Source of the DNA: Chloroflexota bacterium
GTDB taxonomy: Bacteria; Chloroflexota; Anaerolineae; Anaerolineales; Villigracilaceae
Assembly: GCA_023459215.1 (NCBI GenBank)
Contig: JAEWVF010000043.1
Coordinates: 1-64,000, forward strand
DNA: 64,000 bases
Direction: 5' to 3'
The stretch's first letter is position 1. The number at the start of each line of letters is the position of its first letter. The notes beneath the pieces are model-generated. The model was not told where the DNA came from. It worked only from the letters and a program-made list of their open reading frames with translations, and ran no database searches. Of the stretch, positions 38,792 to 48,370 are shown piece after piece. The position numbers and the translations under genes are program-made.

Positions 38792-41056
38792 ATGGCAAAG
38801 ATTTCAATTACCCGTGAAGATGCGCTCGAGTACCACCGTCTGAAAGGCAAACCCGGCAAGGTGGCGATTGTCCCAACCAAGCCGATGGATACCCAGCGCG
38901 ACCTGAGCCTGGCCTATTCGCCGGGCGTGGCCCACCCCGTGCTGGAAATTGAAAAAGACCAGGACCTGGCTTACGAATACACATCCAAGGGCAATCTCGT
39001 TGCGGTGATTTCCAACGGGACGGCCATCCTCGGGCTGGGAGATCGCGGCGCGCTAGCCGGGAAGCCCGTTATGGAAGGCAAAGGCGTGCTCTTCAAGAAG
39101 TTCGCCGATGTGGATGTGTTCGACATCGAGGTCAACAGCCACGACCCGGAGGAAATCATCAAGGTGGTGGCGGCCATCGCGCCGACCTTCGGCGGGATCA
39201 ACCTGGAGGACATCAAAGCCCCCGAATGCTTCCACATCGAGGAAACCTTGAAAGCGATGCTTGATATTCCGGTCTTCCACGACGACCAGCACGGCACAGC
39301 CATCATTTCCTCCGCCGGACTGGCCAGCGCGCTGGAGGTTGTCGGCAAAAAACACTCGGAAATTCGGATTGTCATCTCCGGCGCGGGCGCATCGGCCATC
39401 TCGTGCGCCGAGCTGGCCATCCGCTGGGGGGTAAAGCGCGAAAACATCATGCTGGTCGATACCAAAGGCGTGGTCTACAAAGGCCGTGCCGAGGGCATGA
39501 ACAAGTACAAGGAACGCCTGGCGGTCGAGGACAAAGGTCATCGCACCTTGGCCGATGCCGTGACCGGGGCGGATGTCTTCTACGGTCTTTCGGTAGCCGA
39601 TGTTTTGAAACCGGAAATGGTTAAAACCATGGCCGAGCGCCCAATCATCTTTGCCATGGCCAACCCCGACCCCGAAATCAAGTACGAATTGGCCAAGGAA
39701 ACCCGGCCCGATTCGATTGTCGCCACCGGGCGCTCGGATTATCCCAACCAGGTCAACAACGTGCTCGGCTTCCCGTTCATCTTCCGCGGCGCGCTGGATG
39801 TCCGCGCCCGGGCCATCAACGAGGAAATGAAATTTGCCGCATCGCAGGCGCTCTACAATCTGACCAAGGAGGATGTGCCCGATTCCGTCCTGCGCGCTTA
39901 CGGCGTCGAGAGCATGAAATTTGGCTCCGAGTACATCATCCCCAAGCCGCTCGATCCGCGCGTTTTGCTCTGGGAAGCCCCGGCAGTCGCCAAGATGGCC
40001 ATGGAAACCGGCGTGGCGCGCAAGAAAATCGACATCGACGAGTACCGCGAGCAACTAGCCTTCCGCCAGGGACAGGGCCAACGCGTGCGCTACTTCATCA
40101 TGAACAAGGCACGCGCCAGTAAGGCCACCAAACGCCTGGTCTTCGGTGAAGGCGAGGAGACCAAAATCATCCGCGCTGCCGCCCAGGTGCTCGACGAAGG
40201 CATTGCCCGCCCGATCCTGATTGGCCGCCCGGACATTATCAGCGAGAAAATCAAGCTGCTCAGCCTGAACTTCAAACCCGAGGTGGTCGACCCCGAGCGC
40301 TTCGACAAGCTCGAAAAATACAGCGAAGCCTATTACCAGTTCCGCCAGCGCAAAGGCCTGACCCTGGCTCACGCCAACAAGATGATTCACGACCCGAACG
40401 TGCTCGGCCCGATGATGGTCAAGATGGGCGATGCTGATGCCTTTGTCTCCGGTTTAACCTATGAATACCCCGAGGTCATCCGCCCGGCCTTGCAAATCCA
40501 CAAGACCGCGCCGGGAACGAGTAAAGCCGCCGGGGTCTATATCATGATCGTCGGCGACCGCACCTTCCTGTTCACCGATGCGACCGTCAACATCGATCCC
40601 AGCGCCGAAGACTTGAGCGAAATCGCCTGCCTGGCTGCCGGTTTCGCCAAAAAACTGGAACTGGAGCCGCGGGTGGCTTTCCTGTCGTTCTCGAACTTCG
40701 GCTCGACCCCGCACCCGCTCTCCGACAAGGTGCGCAAGGCGGTCGAACTGACCAAGGCGCGCTGCGACTTTGTGGTGGATGGTGAGATGCAGGCCGATAC
40801 CGCCGTGGTGGCCGACATCATCGAGAACCGCTTCCCCTTCAGCGCAGTCAGGGACGCCAACGTGCTGGTCTTTCCCTCGCTCGAAAGCGCCAATATCGCC
40901 TACAAGCTGCTGGCGCGGCTGGGTAACGCCAAAGCGATTGGCCCGATCCTGCTCGGTATGGGCGCGCCGATTCACGTTCTGCAAACCGGCGACGAGGTCA
41001 ACGACATCGTCCAGATGGCGGCGGTGGCGGTGATGGACGCCATGAACCGCAAGTAG
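38792..41056 (+). CDS. maeB: Malic enzyme fused to phosphotransacetylase-like domain
   Basis: 754 residues, the two-domain NAD(P)-malic enzyme architecture of MaeB. Residues 1 to about 430 hold the malic enzyme: SLAYSPGVAHP, VISNGTAILGLGDRG, FDIEVNS, NLEDIKAPECFHIEE, FHDDQHGTAI and the Rossmann start IVISGAGASAISCAELAIRWG. Residues about 430-754 match phosphate acetyl/butyryltransferase, e.g. VFGEGEETKIIRAA and FVVDGEMQADTAV; in this class the domain is usually regulatory (acetyl-CoA binding). It oxidatively decarboxylates malate to pyruvate, supplying NADPH. Shine-Dalgarno AAGGAG precedes the start. It stands alone between a lipoprotein gene and a terminator. Confidence 0.93.
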   Translation: MAKISITREDALEYHRLKGKPGKVAIVPTKPMDTQRDLSLAYSPGVAHPVLEIEKDQDLAYEYTSKGNLVAVISNGTAILGLGDRGALAGKPVMEGKGVLFKKFADVDVFDIEVNSHDPEEIIKVVAAIAPTFGGINLEDIKAPECFHIEETLKAMLDIPVFHDDQHGTAIISSAGLASALEVVGKKHSEIRIVISGAGASAISCAELAIRWGVKRENIMLVDTKGVVYKGRAEGMNKYKERLAVEDKGHRTLADAVTGADVFYGLSVADVLKPEMVKTMAERPIIFAMANPDPEIKYELAKETRPDSIVATGRSDYPNQVNNVLGFPFIFRGALDVRARAINEEMKFAASQALYNLTKEDVPDSVLRAYGVESMKFGSEYIIPKPLDPRVLLWEAPAVAKMAMETGVARKKIDIDEYREQLAFRQGQGQRVRYFIMNKARASKATKRLVFGEGEETKIIRAAAQVLDEGIARPILIGRPDIISEKIKLLSLNFKPEVVDPERFDKLEKYSEAYYQFRQRKGLTLAHANKMIHDPNVLGPMMVKMGDADAFVSGLTYEYPEVIRPALQIHKTAPGTSKAAGVYIMIVGDRTFLFTDATVNIDPSAEDLSEIACLAAGFAKKLELEPRVAFLSFSNFGSTPHPLSDKVRKAVELTKARCDFVVDGEMQADTAVVADIIENRFPFSAVRDANVLVFPSLESANIAYKLLARLGNAKAIGPILLGMGAPIHVLQTGDEVNDIVQMAAVAVMDAMNRK

Positions 41057-41069
41057 TCTTGTTATCAGC

Positions 41070-41097
41070 AGGCCCGTCGAGAACTCTCGGCGGGCCT
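41070..41097 (+). terminator. Intrinsic terminator after maeB
   Basis: AGGCCCGTCGAG (41070-41081) pairs with CTCGGCGGGCCT (41086-41097) with one mismatch, followed by TTCC. The T-tract is short. Confidence 0.7.
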
Positions 41098-41153
41098 TTC
41101 CATTTAAGTGCAGGTTTTCGGGTAGAATCGCTTGCAAGAAAGGAGAAATCACA

Positions 41154-41342
41154 ATGATCTCTGTAGAATTCAAGCATGACGGCCAGTTGGTGGGGTTGAT
41201 GACCGCCGACCCGAAAGAGTTTAAAACCGGATCGAAAGGGTATTACAGCAACGGGAAAATCACCATCGGCGAAAAACGCTACCAGGTGCAAATCCAGTTG
41301 GTCGAGATTGGCTCGAAACCAAAAAGCGAAGAGCAGAAGTAG
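41154..41342 (+). CDS. Small conserved hypothetical protein
   Basis: 62 residues with AAGGAG 8 bases upstream of the ATG. The sequence KTGSKGYYSNGKITIGEKRYQVQIQLVEIGSK looks like a compact beta-rich single-domain protein; the pattern K-T-SKGYY..GKI is of a kind seen in short uncharacterised proteins, but I cannot name the family. It is monocistronic, flanked by terminators on both sides, and its start is preceded by GGTAGAATCG, as for the rhodanese gene. Confidence 0.6.
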   Translation: MISVEFKHDGQLVGLMTADPKEFKTGSKGYYSNGKITIGEKRYQVQIQLVEIGSKPKSEEQK

Positions 41343-41366
41343 GCTTGGAAAAATCATATTAAACAG

Positions 41367-41404
41367 AAACAGGCCGCACGGCTTTCGAGCCGCGCGGCCT
41401 GTTT
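41367..41404. terminator. Bidirectional terminator
   Basis: AAACAGGCCGCACGGCT (41367-41383) pairs with AGCCGCGCGGCCTGTTT (41388-41404) with one G-U-type mismatch and a TTCG loop. It lies between the convergent small gene and the AhpD-like gene. Confidence 0.85.
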
Positions 41405-41412
41405 CATGCCAA

Positions 41413-41961
41413 TCATTCACTCATAAAACCGGCTGGCGGCACACCCAGCGCCTGGATCAGGCGCGCCCAATAATTGACCTGGGCTGCCGTCGAAGCCAGG
41501 ATGACGATTTCGCGTTCGTTGAAAGTTTCCTTTAATTGCGCAATCAAATCGGGATGGAATTTAAGCGGGGTTTGCGAAACCAGGCGGGCATATTGAATGG
41601 CCAGGCGCTCGAGCTGCGAAAAACTTTCCACACTCTCCAGCCCCACCTGGCCGCGCAGGGCAGCAACCTCGACAGGAGTAACGCCCAGAGCCGCGTAGTT
41701 GTACGAGTTCATGTCCACGCAAAAGGGACATTCGACTGCATACGAGGCCGCCATGCGCACCAGTTTGAGAATCCGCTCATTCAGGCGGCCATCCTGGTGC
41801 GCAACAAGGGCTTCCAGGACGCCCGAACCAAGCGCCGCGCGCGGATACCAGGCCAACAGCCGCGCCGGGAGCATCCTGCGCCCGGTCATCTTCTCGGCCA
41901 GCGCAATGCCCAGCCGCAACAAGAACGGGATTTTGGCAGGTGGATCGATATGGGCGTTCAT
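41413..41961 (-). CDS. AhpD-like carboxymuconolactone decarboxylase-family protein
   Basis: 182 residues with the start at 41961, which overlaps the stop of the upstream gene as ATGA; a longer ORF from 42030 reads through that gene in another frame. All-helical AhpD/CMD fold: the redox motif CPFCVDMNSYNYAAL (CxxC, then His replaced by Asn-Ser-Tyr context) and the C-terminal LASTAAQVNYWARLIQALGVPPAGF. Members act as peroxidase-linked thiol oxidoreductases. Overlap with the secreted TPR-type gene means the two are co-translated; the functional link is unclear. Confidence 0.8.
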   Translation of the reverse strand: MNAHIDPPAKIPFLLRLGIALAEKMTGRRMLPARLLAWYPRAALGSGVLEALVAHQDGRLNERILKLVRMAASYAVECPFCVDMNSYNYAALGVTPVEVAALRGQVGLESVESFSQLERLAIQYARLVSQTPLKFHPDLIAQLKETFNEREIVILASTAAQVNYWARLIQALGVPPAGFMSE

Positions 41962-43406
41962 CGCGCCAGCCTGTTGCGCCGGGAAAAAACCCAGGCCAGC
42001 GGAAGCAGGAGCAGCGCCGCGCCGCCGCAAACCGGGAGGCGCGTTCCGGCAGGCTCAGGAGCCTGGGTCGCCTCGGCGCCCGGCGCGGGAACGAGGCTGG
42101 CTGTCGGCTCAGCGGTCGGCTCGACAGGCGGCAGCGGCGTGGAAGTCGGTTGCACATCGACAGTAGGAGTGGACGGAACGATTGGCGCTCTCTTAGTCGG
42201 AGTAGCGGTCAGGCCGGGAAAATTGTAACCGATTTCCGCTCGCACAATCATTCCCGGGTAGGTATTTGCGACCCAATCGGCCAGACGAAGCGCATCCTGA
42301 TTGTTCGGATCGAGCGCCAGGGATTGGTTCAGTTCCTCAAGCATGCGCACCAGGGTTGGGACAGCCTGGGAATCGTCAAAATACGATGGCTGAGAATTAT
42401 AGCTCCACAGCAGTTCGGCAAAACCATAGTGCCAGAGCGCATCCCGCGGCAGGAGCGTGACCGAACGCTCATAAGCCGCCACGGCTTCATCGTACAAGGG
42501 CGCAGCCGCCTGGTCGTTGCGCAAATAACCCTTGCCATAACGAATCACTTCCTTAATCGCCTTGCCCAGGCGACCCCAGGCCTCGCCATCGTTCGGATTG
42601 CTGGCGGTATTCTCGCGCTCGCGCAGGACTTTCTGCCAGGCAAAAGGCTCGATCAGCGTCAGGGAAAAATTATCGTCATACTCCGGTTCCAGGTTTTCGA
42701 AGCGCCAACTGACCTGGTTGGCAGAGAAAGACAAATCTTCGGTCATGCGCCCATAACCGCTCGACTCGTCCAGAACGACATTCTGCAGACTGGCTTCATA
42801 CGGCAAAATAACCCGCACCTCGCCGCTGCCGATGGCTCCCTTCCAACCCGCGCCGGTTTCGAGGATGTAGCGGAAAACAATGAACGGTTCATAGCCGAAC
42901 CCAATGGTGGTGTAACTGACCTGGATGGTTACATCCTGCCCCGGCGGGAACGTGACCGGGAAACTCGCCCAGGGAATGCGTTCGCCATCCGGTTCGAGCG
43001 GCGCATCCGTGCGAAAAGTGGAAACCGCATTCCCATCCACCCGAACCTGAATATCCTGAATTTCGGGGAACATATCCCTGTAATCGGCAGATTCGTTATA
43101 GTTCAGCGGAAAACGGACATCCATCTGCTCTTCGACGGTTCCCAGGTTGCGCATCAAGAAGATGGCCTCGGTTTGGGCGCGGGGCTTCTCGTCCTCGCGA
43201 TTCATCGCCACGGTCAGCGTGACCTGCTCGGACACCATCTGTACCTGGGTCGTTTGTTGGCCCGGCACAATGCCCGAACCGGGCGGAGATTCGGGCGGGG
43301 CAACGTCCGCCAGGGCGGGCGTTGTTATCGTCAGCAAAAAGAACAGGGCAAGGAAAACAATCCTTGCCCTTGCATCCAAAGAAATGGTGCGAAATGCGTT
43401 CAACAT
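41958..43406 (-). CDS. Secreted protein with TPR-like region and C-terminal sorting-like tail
   Basis: 482 residues. Signal peptide ends near PALADVAPPESPPG. The first ~230 residues are beta-rich (VTLTVAMNREDE..AEAIFLMRNLGTVEEQMDVRFPLNYNES...VSYTTIGFGYEPF), of a type seen as DUF4424-like. About 255-365 is helical and TPR-like (NDGEAWGRLGKAIKEVIRYGKGYL, AAYERSVTLLPRDALWHYGFAELLW, LNQSLALDPNNQDALRLADW). A Pro/Thr linker ends in RLPVCGGA, a hydrophobic helix and RRNRLAR. That tripartite tail looks like a surface-sorting signal with Cys. Start has CAGGAG upstream; the stop overlaps the AhpD-like start. Confidence 0.65.
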   Translation of the reverse strand: MLNAFRTISLDARARIVFLALFFLLTITTPALADVAPPESPPGSGIVPGQQTTQVQMVSEQVTLTVAMNREDEKPRAQTEAIFLMRNLGTVEEQMDVRFPLNYNESADYRDMFPEIQDIQVRVDGNAVSTFRTDAPLEPDGERIPWASFPVTFPPGQDVTIQVSYTTIGFGYEPFIVFRYILETGAGWKGAIGSGEVRVILPYEASLQNVVLDESSGYGRMTEDLSFSANQVSWRFENLEPEYDDNFSLTLIEPFAWQKVLRERENTASNPNDGEAWGRLGKAIKEVIRYGKGYLRNDQAAAPLYDEAVAAYERSVTLLPRDALWHYGFAELLWSYNSQPSYFDDSQAVPTLVRMLEELNQSLALDPNNQDALRLADWVANTYPGMIVRAEIGYNFPGLTATPTKRAPIVPSTPTVDVQPTSTPLPPVEPTAEPTASLVPAPGAEATQAPEPAGTRLPVCGGAALLLLPLAWVFSRRNRLAR

Positions 43407-43524
43407 GTTGGCGCTCCTGTCAAATCGATGCCGGCGAACCCGCGGTCAGGTTCAATCAGGAGATTATACCTACTCCGGGAACGGTAAATGCATTTTCTTG
43501 ACGGCCAACCCTGGCACATAAGTA

Positions 43525-45456
43525 CTAAAAGCTCAAGCCAAAACCAAACGGGTAAAGCGGATTTTCCGAATCGCAGGGCAGGTCTTCCTTTTGCCGGCGG
43601 ACAGCTTCCATCGAAGCCGGGATTTCGAAGGGCAGTTTCCCGTTCGGCTGGAAGCGGCCAAAAAGCACATCCAACACAGCCGCATCGTTGGCGCCAAAGT
43701 TGCCGAGCAGGGCAACGCATTTTTCGTTGATCTCGGGGATCACCGCCGGGCGCTCAAAGTAAAAGTCGACAATTGTTGGCGTCTTCTCGAGGATGGCCAG
43801 GATGCGCTCCTTCTCCGGGCTTTTGAAATCCAGGTCGCCGGCATGGAAGAGTGAATCCAGGAAACCTTTGCGTTTCTCATAGGGTGCGCTCAAACGCAAA
43901 ATGGCAAAATCCGCCTGGGCAGGATCGGCCACCACCTCGCCATACTGGCCCGCAACGGCAGCATCCATGTTTTCGATGTAAATTTTCGGCCTGCCGGACA
44001 GCGGCAAAACCGGTTTCTCGCGGCCGTTTTTCAATAGAACCAGCGATTTGCGCTGGGCCAACTCACCCTTGGCCTTGAAATCGGCCCGCCCGATGGTCTG
44101 CTCGGCGTGATCCGGATCGAGATAGGGGTTGTCGAACAGGCCCAGGATGAATTTTTCGCGCAGCAAGCGCCGCACCGACTGGTCGATACGCGCTTCGGAC
44201 ACTTTCCCGCTGCGCACCAGTTCGACAATCAGCTCGGGGCAGGTTTCGCCGCCAAACTGGTCGACCCCGGCATCCAGCGCAACCTGGGCCCGCTCGAGCG
44301 GAGTCAGGTGTTCCACACCCCAGGCCTTGGCCTCGATCAACTGCTTGCCAAACATCGACAAACCGTTCAGCAGCAGCCAATCGGTGCAGACGATCCCGTC
44401 GAAGCCGTATTTTTCACGCAGCAAGTTGGTAATGACCGCCTTGTTGAAGCCGAAACCCTTTTCCTCCAGCTCCGTCCCGACCGGCATTCCATAATAAGGC
44501 ATGATCTGGGATGTCCCGGCGGCAAAAGCAGCTTCGAAAGGTTTCAGGTGATACTCGAAATTATTCCCTGGGTAAACCTGCTCACGGCCATACGAAAAAT
44601 GAGCATCTTCGCCGTTCATCTGCGGCCCACCGCCGGGGAAGTGCTTGGTCATGCAGGCGATGCTATCTTTTCCCAGAGTTTCACCCTGGAAGCCGCGGAT
44701 GTAGGCGGATACCATCTGGGCCGAAAGCTCGGCATCCTCGCCAAAGGTGCCATTCACCCGGCACCAGCGCGGCTCGGTAGCCAGATCGGCCATCGGATGC
44801 AAAGCGACGCGCATCCCGGCGGCGAGATATTCCTGGCGGGCAATATCGCCGAATTCCCGCACCAGGGCCTCGTCGCGGATCGCTGCCAGCCCGGTCGGCT
44901 CGGGCCACTGCGAGAAGGCTCCCGCCGGCAGGTTGGCGCCGATGTTGTTCGAGAAGGCATGCCGCGGATCGGATGAAATCGTAACCGGGATGCCCAGGCG
45001 GGTGCGCTCGGCCATTTTTTGCAGGCGGTTGTGCCAGGTTACGATTGCTCGCGGCTCAAAGACATTCAGGATGTTGAAATGGTTGAGCAATTTGACCGCC
45101 ACAACCTGCGAAGTGATGGTTGGGCCGCCATCGCGGTTGAACGTTTCCACCAGACTGCCATCGCGGTTCATGCCAATCATGGCATGGAACATCAGGCCGG
45201 CCTTCTCCTCGAGCGTCATCTGGGCCAGCAGGTCGGCCACCCGCGCTTCAAGCGGCTGGCGCGCATCTTCGTAAACATCCAGGCGGCCATTCTTGTTCAA
45301 ATCGCGGAAGGTGAACCCGTCCACGGTCAGAATCGGGGCTTCCGGGCCGAGGCGGGACAGGTTGCGGCGCGTCTGGAGGCTTGGCCAAACTTTCAGCAAG
45401 CCATAGACCAGGGCAGCCAGGGCGAACAAAACCAGGAAAACGATGAAAACGGTCAT
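43525..45456 (-). CDS. Membrane-anchored GH3 family glycosidase
   Basis: 643 residues from the ATG at 45456 (GAGGAG upstream; an earlier ATG at 45471 lacks this). Residues 1-20 are a transmembrane anchor. TFRDLNKNGRLDVYEDARQPLEARVADLLAQMTLEEKAGLMFH starts the GH3 TIM-barrel; DLNKNGRLD is a calcium-type loop. Later, SDPRHAFSNN, CMTKHFPGGGPQ and the nucleophile Asp in VCTDWLLLNGL are seen, then the alpha/beta sandwich. There is no FN3 tail and the C-terminus ends LYPFGFGLSF. Probably an extracytoplasmic exo-beta-glycosidase. It follows the second GH3 gene on the same strand. Confidence 0.88.
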   Translation of the reverse strand: MTVFIVFLVLFALAALVYGLLKVWPSLQTRRNLSRLGPEAPILTVDGFTFRDLNKNGRLDVYEDARQPLEARVADLLAQMTLEEKAGLMFHAMIGMNRDGSLVETFNRDGGPTITSQVVAVKLLNHFNILNVFEPRAIVTWHNRLQKMAERTRLGIPVTISSDPRHAFSNNIGANLPAGAFSQWPEPTGLAAIRDEALVREFGDIARQEYLAAGMRVALHPMADLATEPRWCRVNGTFGEDAELSAQMVSAYIRGFQGETLGKDSIACMTKHFPGGGPQMNGEDAHFSYGREQVYPGNNFEYHLKPFEAAFAAGTSQIMPYYGMPVGTELEEKGFGFNKAVITNLLREKYGFDGIVCTDWLLLNGLSMFGKQLIEAKAWGVEHLTPLERAQVALDAGVDQFGGETCPELIVELVRSGKVSEARIDQSVRRLLREKFILGLFDNPYLDPDHAEQTIGRADFKAKGELAQRKSLVLLKNGREKPVLPLSGRPKIYIENMDAAVAGQYGEVVADPAQADFAILRLSAPYEKRKGFLDSLFHAGDLDFKSPEKERILAILEKTPTIVDFYFERPAVIPEINEKCVALLGNFGANDAAVLDVLFGRFQPNGKLPFEIPASMEAVRRQKEDLPCDSENPLYPFGFGLSF

Positions 45457-45497
45457 GGAGACTCCTCTCACGGGTTGCAGCTTGCAAGGATTCGGCG

Positions 45498-47669
45498 CTA
45501 AATACGCAGGGTGACTTTTAACAAATCGGCGTCGCGGGAAGAAGGCCCGACCAGGATTTCAAACTCGCCCGGTTCGACCACGTTGCGGCCTTGTACGTCC
45601 ACTATCTGGAAGGATTGCCAGGGCAGTTCAAACTGGACGGTTTTCTTTTCACCCGGCTCCAGATGTACGCGGGCAAAACCTTTGAGAGCCTTGTTAACCC
45701 AGGTGGCCGAGGTAACCAGATCGCTAACATAAACCTGGACAATCTCGACCCCGGCGCGCGGCCCGCTATTTTCCACATCGACAGAGAGCAAAGCCGTCTG
45801 GCCCTGCGCCAGGGTCGGTGTGGCAAGCTGCAAGTTGCTGTAGCGATATTCGCTGTAGCTCAAGCCGTGGCCGAAGGGGAAAAGCGACTCCTGGGTCAGG
45901 TCGGCATAGCGGTCGCCGTGCTGGCCGCGCACCTGGCTGTAAAAAACCGGCTGCTGGCCAACATGCACAGGGAACGAAATGGCGAGTTTCCCGGCAGGAT
46001 TAATCTGCCCGAAGATGGCTTCGACAATGGCGCGGCCGCCCTCCATACCCGGGTTGAACGCCTCCAGAATCGCAGCCGCGCGTTTGAGTACAGGCGGCAG
46101 CACGAGCGGCTTGCTGTTAATCAGCACCACCACCAGCGGCTTGCCGGTCTTCTCCAGGGCCTCGAGCAGGGAAATCTGCCCACCCTGCAATTCGAGGGTA
46201 GCCGTGCTGCGAGTCTCGCCGATGTATTGCAGATGGTCGCCAACCACGGCCACCACCACATCCGCGGCTTCGGCGGCAGCCACAGCCGCCGGGATGGCGG
46301 ACAGGTTATCGTCAATAATCGAGCAGCCGCGCTCGTAGTGGAGCGCAACCCCATCCGGCAACAGCGCGCGCAGGCCATCCAACACGGTGGTGGTTTTCTC
46401 GCGCGGATGCTTGCCAGCTTCCTTGGGGTGCTGGGACGAACCTAACGACCAGTCGCCCAACTGCTGCAGGTCATCGTCCGCATTCGGGCCGACCAGGGCA
46501 ATCGATTTCAGTTTGGCCGGGTCGAGCGGCAGCAAACCGTTGTTTTGCAGCAAGACCAGGCTCTGGCGGGTGGCTTCCAGGTTCGCAGCGCGATGCTCCG
46601 GGCGGTCAATTTCAATGGCGGCGCGTTCCAGGTCGGCGCGGCGCGGATTCTCGAAAAGTCCCATGCGGAATTTCAGCGCCAGCAGACGCGCGCAAGGTCC
46701 GTCGATCTCGGATTCAGCCAAAAGTCCGCTGCGAACGGCCTCGAGCGCACCCTCGTAAAACTGGGGCGTGGTCATGATGATGTCATTGCCGGCTCGCAGC
46801 GCAACCGCCGCGGCCTCGGCGTAGGTGGCGCAAACCCGCTGGCCCTTGACCAACGCGCCGACGTTGTCCCAGTCGGTGACAACCACCCCGCGGAAACCCC
46901 ACTCATCCTTGAGTACCTCGGTCAGCAGCCAGCGATTGGCGGTCGAAGGCTGGCCCTCGATGGACTGATAACCGGTCATAAAGGTCATCGCCCCGGCCCG
47001 AGCCGCGCGCTCAAAAGGCGGCAGGAAGTAACTGCGCAGCTTGCGGCGCGAAAGGTCGGCTTCGGACGAATCGCGTCCGCCCTGGGTTTCGGAATAACCG
47101 GCATAATGCTTGGCCGTCGCCAGGATGCCCTGCGGATCATCCAGGCCGCGCCCCTGGTAGCCGCGAATCATCGCCGCAGCCAGTTCGCCAATCAGGTAAG
47201 GGTCTTCGCCAAAGGTCTCGCCGGTGCGGCCCCAGCGCAAATCGCGCGTCAGGCAAAGCACAGGGGAGAAGGTCCAGTGGATGCCCGTCGGGGTGACCTC
47301 CTCGGCAGTCACGCGGGCAACCTGCTCGAGCAAATCCGGATTCCAGCTTCCCGCCAGCGCCAGTTGGGTGGGGAAAATATTGGCGCCCTTCCAGAAGGAA
47401 TGGCCGTGAATGGCGTCCTCGCCAATCAACAGCGGAATACCCAGGCGGTTCTGCGCAGCCAGCTCGATGGCGCGGTTGATTTTCTCGCCCAGGATGTGCA
47501 GCAGCGAGCCGGGATAGCGGGTATTAATGAAGGAAAGGTCATCGCCGCGCGCATCCCAGAGCATTAACTGGCCGACCTTTTCTTCAAGGGTCATGCGCCC
47601 AAGCAAGTCAGTGACCCGCTCCTCGACGCTCAGGGCAGGGTTTTGATAAGCGGGAATGGTTTGTGACAT
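45498..47669 (-). CDS. GH3 beta-glucosidase-like (BglX type)
   Basis: 723 residues. Full GH3 layout: TIM-barrel (DLLGRMTLEEKVGQLMLWDAR, GEDAIHGHSFWKG, WTFSPVLCLTRDLRWGRTGETFGEDPYL, TAKHYAGYSETQGGRD), nucleophile Asp in VVVTDWDNVGAL, the alpha/beta-sandwich (SIALVGPNADDDLQQLGDWS) and a C-terminal FN3 domain (LSVDVENSGPRAGVEIVQVYVSD). It ends LLKVTLRI. There is no signal peptide, so a cytoplasmic location is likely. Typical activity is removal of terminal beta-linked sugars (glucose or xylose). It lies between tetR and the membrane-anchored GH3, all on the minus strand; CAGGAG precedes the start. Confidence 0.9.
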   Translation of the reverse strand: MSQTIPAYQNPALSVEERVTDLLGRMTLEEKVGQLMLWDARGDDLSFINTRYPGSLLHILGEKINRAIELAAQNRLGIPLLIGEDAIHGHSFWKGANIFPTQLALAGSWNPDLLEQVARVTAEEVTPTGIHWTFSPVLCLTRDLRWGRTGETFGEDPYLIGELAAAMIRGYQGRGLDDPQGILATAKHYAGYSETQGGRDSSEADLSRRKLRSYFLPPFERAARAGAMTFMTGYQSIEGQPSTANRWLLTEVLKDEWGFRGVVVTDWDNVGALVKGQRVCATYAEAAAVALRAGNDIIMTTPQFYEGALEAVRSGLLAESEIDGPCARLLALKFRMGLFENPRRADLERAAIEIDRPEHRAANLEATRQSLVLLQNNGLLPLDPAKLKSIALVGPNADDDLQQLGDWSLGSSQHPKEAGKHPREKTTTVLDGLRALLPDGVALHYERGCSIIDDNLSAIPAAVAAAEAADVVVAVVGDHLQYIGETRSTATLELQGGQISLLEALEKTGKPLVVVLINSKPLVLPPVLKRAAAILEAFNPGMEGGRAIVEAIFGQINPAGKLAISFPVHVGQQPVFYSQVRGQHGDRYADLTQESLFPFGHGLSYSEYRYSNLQLATPTLAQGQTALLSVDVENSGPRAGVEIVQVYVSDLVTSATWVNKALKGFARVHLEPGEKKTVQFELPWQSFQIVDVQGRNVVEPGEFEILVGPSSRDADLLKVTLRI

Positions 47670-47745
47670 AAAAACTCCTGGAAATACAAAAATTTAGGTT
47701 GAAAAATTGGAACCCTGCCCAAGCAGGCCAGGTTTCCCGGCAGCT

Positions 47746-48363
47746 TTATTCCGGCGCCTTTTCCCCCTTGAGCAGGCGGACAAATTGCCCAAAAACACGG
47801 GCCATATCAACCTTATCCGGCTCGAGCAGCCATTGCACCTGCAAGCCGTCCATCAAGGCAAAAATCAAGACCGCCAGGTCTTCCGCCGGGATATCGGAAC
47901 GCACCTCGCCGCGCGCCTGGCCCAGTTTCAGGATTCCGATCTCCTGTTCGCGCACAGCCCGATAACGGCGCATGAAAAAGTCATGGCCGGGATGATTTTC
48001 GTCAACGCTCTCAGCGACCAGGGTCGCAAAAAGCTGCACCAGGCCGGGAACGGTCTGATTGTACTCAACCAACTGGTGCAGAGAATCCAGGGTGTTGCCG
48101 GCCTCCTTGCGCGAGTCGGGATTAAAGCGCTCACGGTCGACGCGGTCCCGCTCGGCCAACACCTCCATCAGCAGATGGGCCTTGCTCGGGAAGTGATGCA
48201 GCAAACCCGGCTCGGTAACTCCGGCAGCGGCAGCAATCGCGGATAGTTTTGCGCCGCGATAACCCTGCTGGGAAAAAAAATCAATAGCCGCCCGGATGAT
48301 TTGTTCGCGGCGGGCGCGCGTCCGTTCTGCCTGGGTGCGGCGAATGGGTGTGGATTTTGTCAT
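47746..48363 (-). CDS. TetR-family transcriptional regulator
   Basis: 205 residues. N-terminal HTH (about 16-62): TRARREQIIRAAIDFFSQQGYRGAKLSAIAAAAGVTEPGLLHHFPSKAHLLMEVL. The rest is the variable ligand-binding helical domain. The regulator is divergent from the MFS gene and heads the two minus-strand GH3 genes. A dyad in the intergenic region is a good operator candidate, and a perfect TATAAT sits seven bases before the ATG, so tetR is probably leaderless and autoregulated. It probably represses the sugar-uptake and GH3 genes on both sides, released by an oligosaccharide or its product. Confidence 0.88.
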   Translation of the reverse strand: MTKSTPIRRTQAERTRARREQIIRAAIDFFSQQGYRGAKLSAIAAAAGVTEPGLLHHFPSKAHLLMEVLAERDRVDRERFNPDSRKEAGNTLDSLHQLVEYNQTVPGLVQLFATLVAESVDENHPGHDFFMRRYRAVREQEIGILKLGQARGEVRSDIPAEDLAVLIFALMDGLQVQWLLEPDKVDMARVFGQFVRLLKGEKAPE

Positions 48364-48370
48364 AACATCA

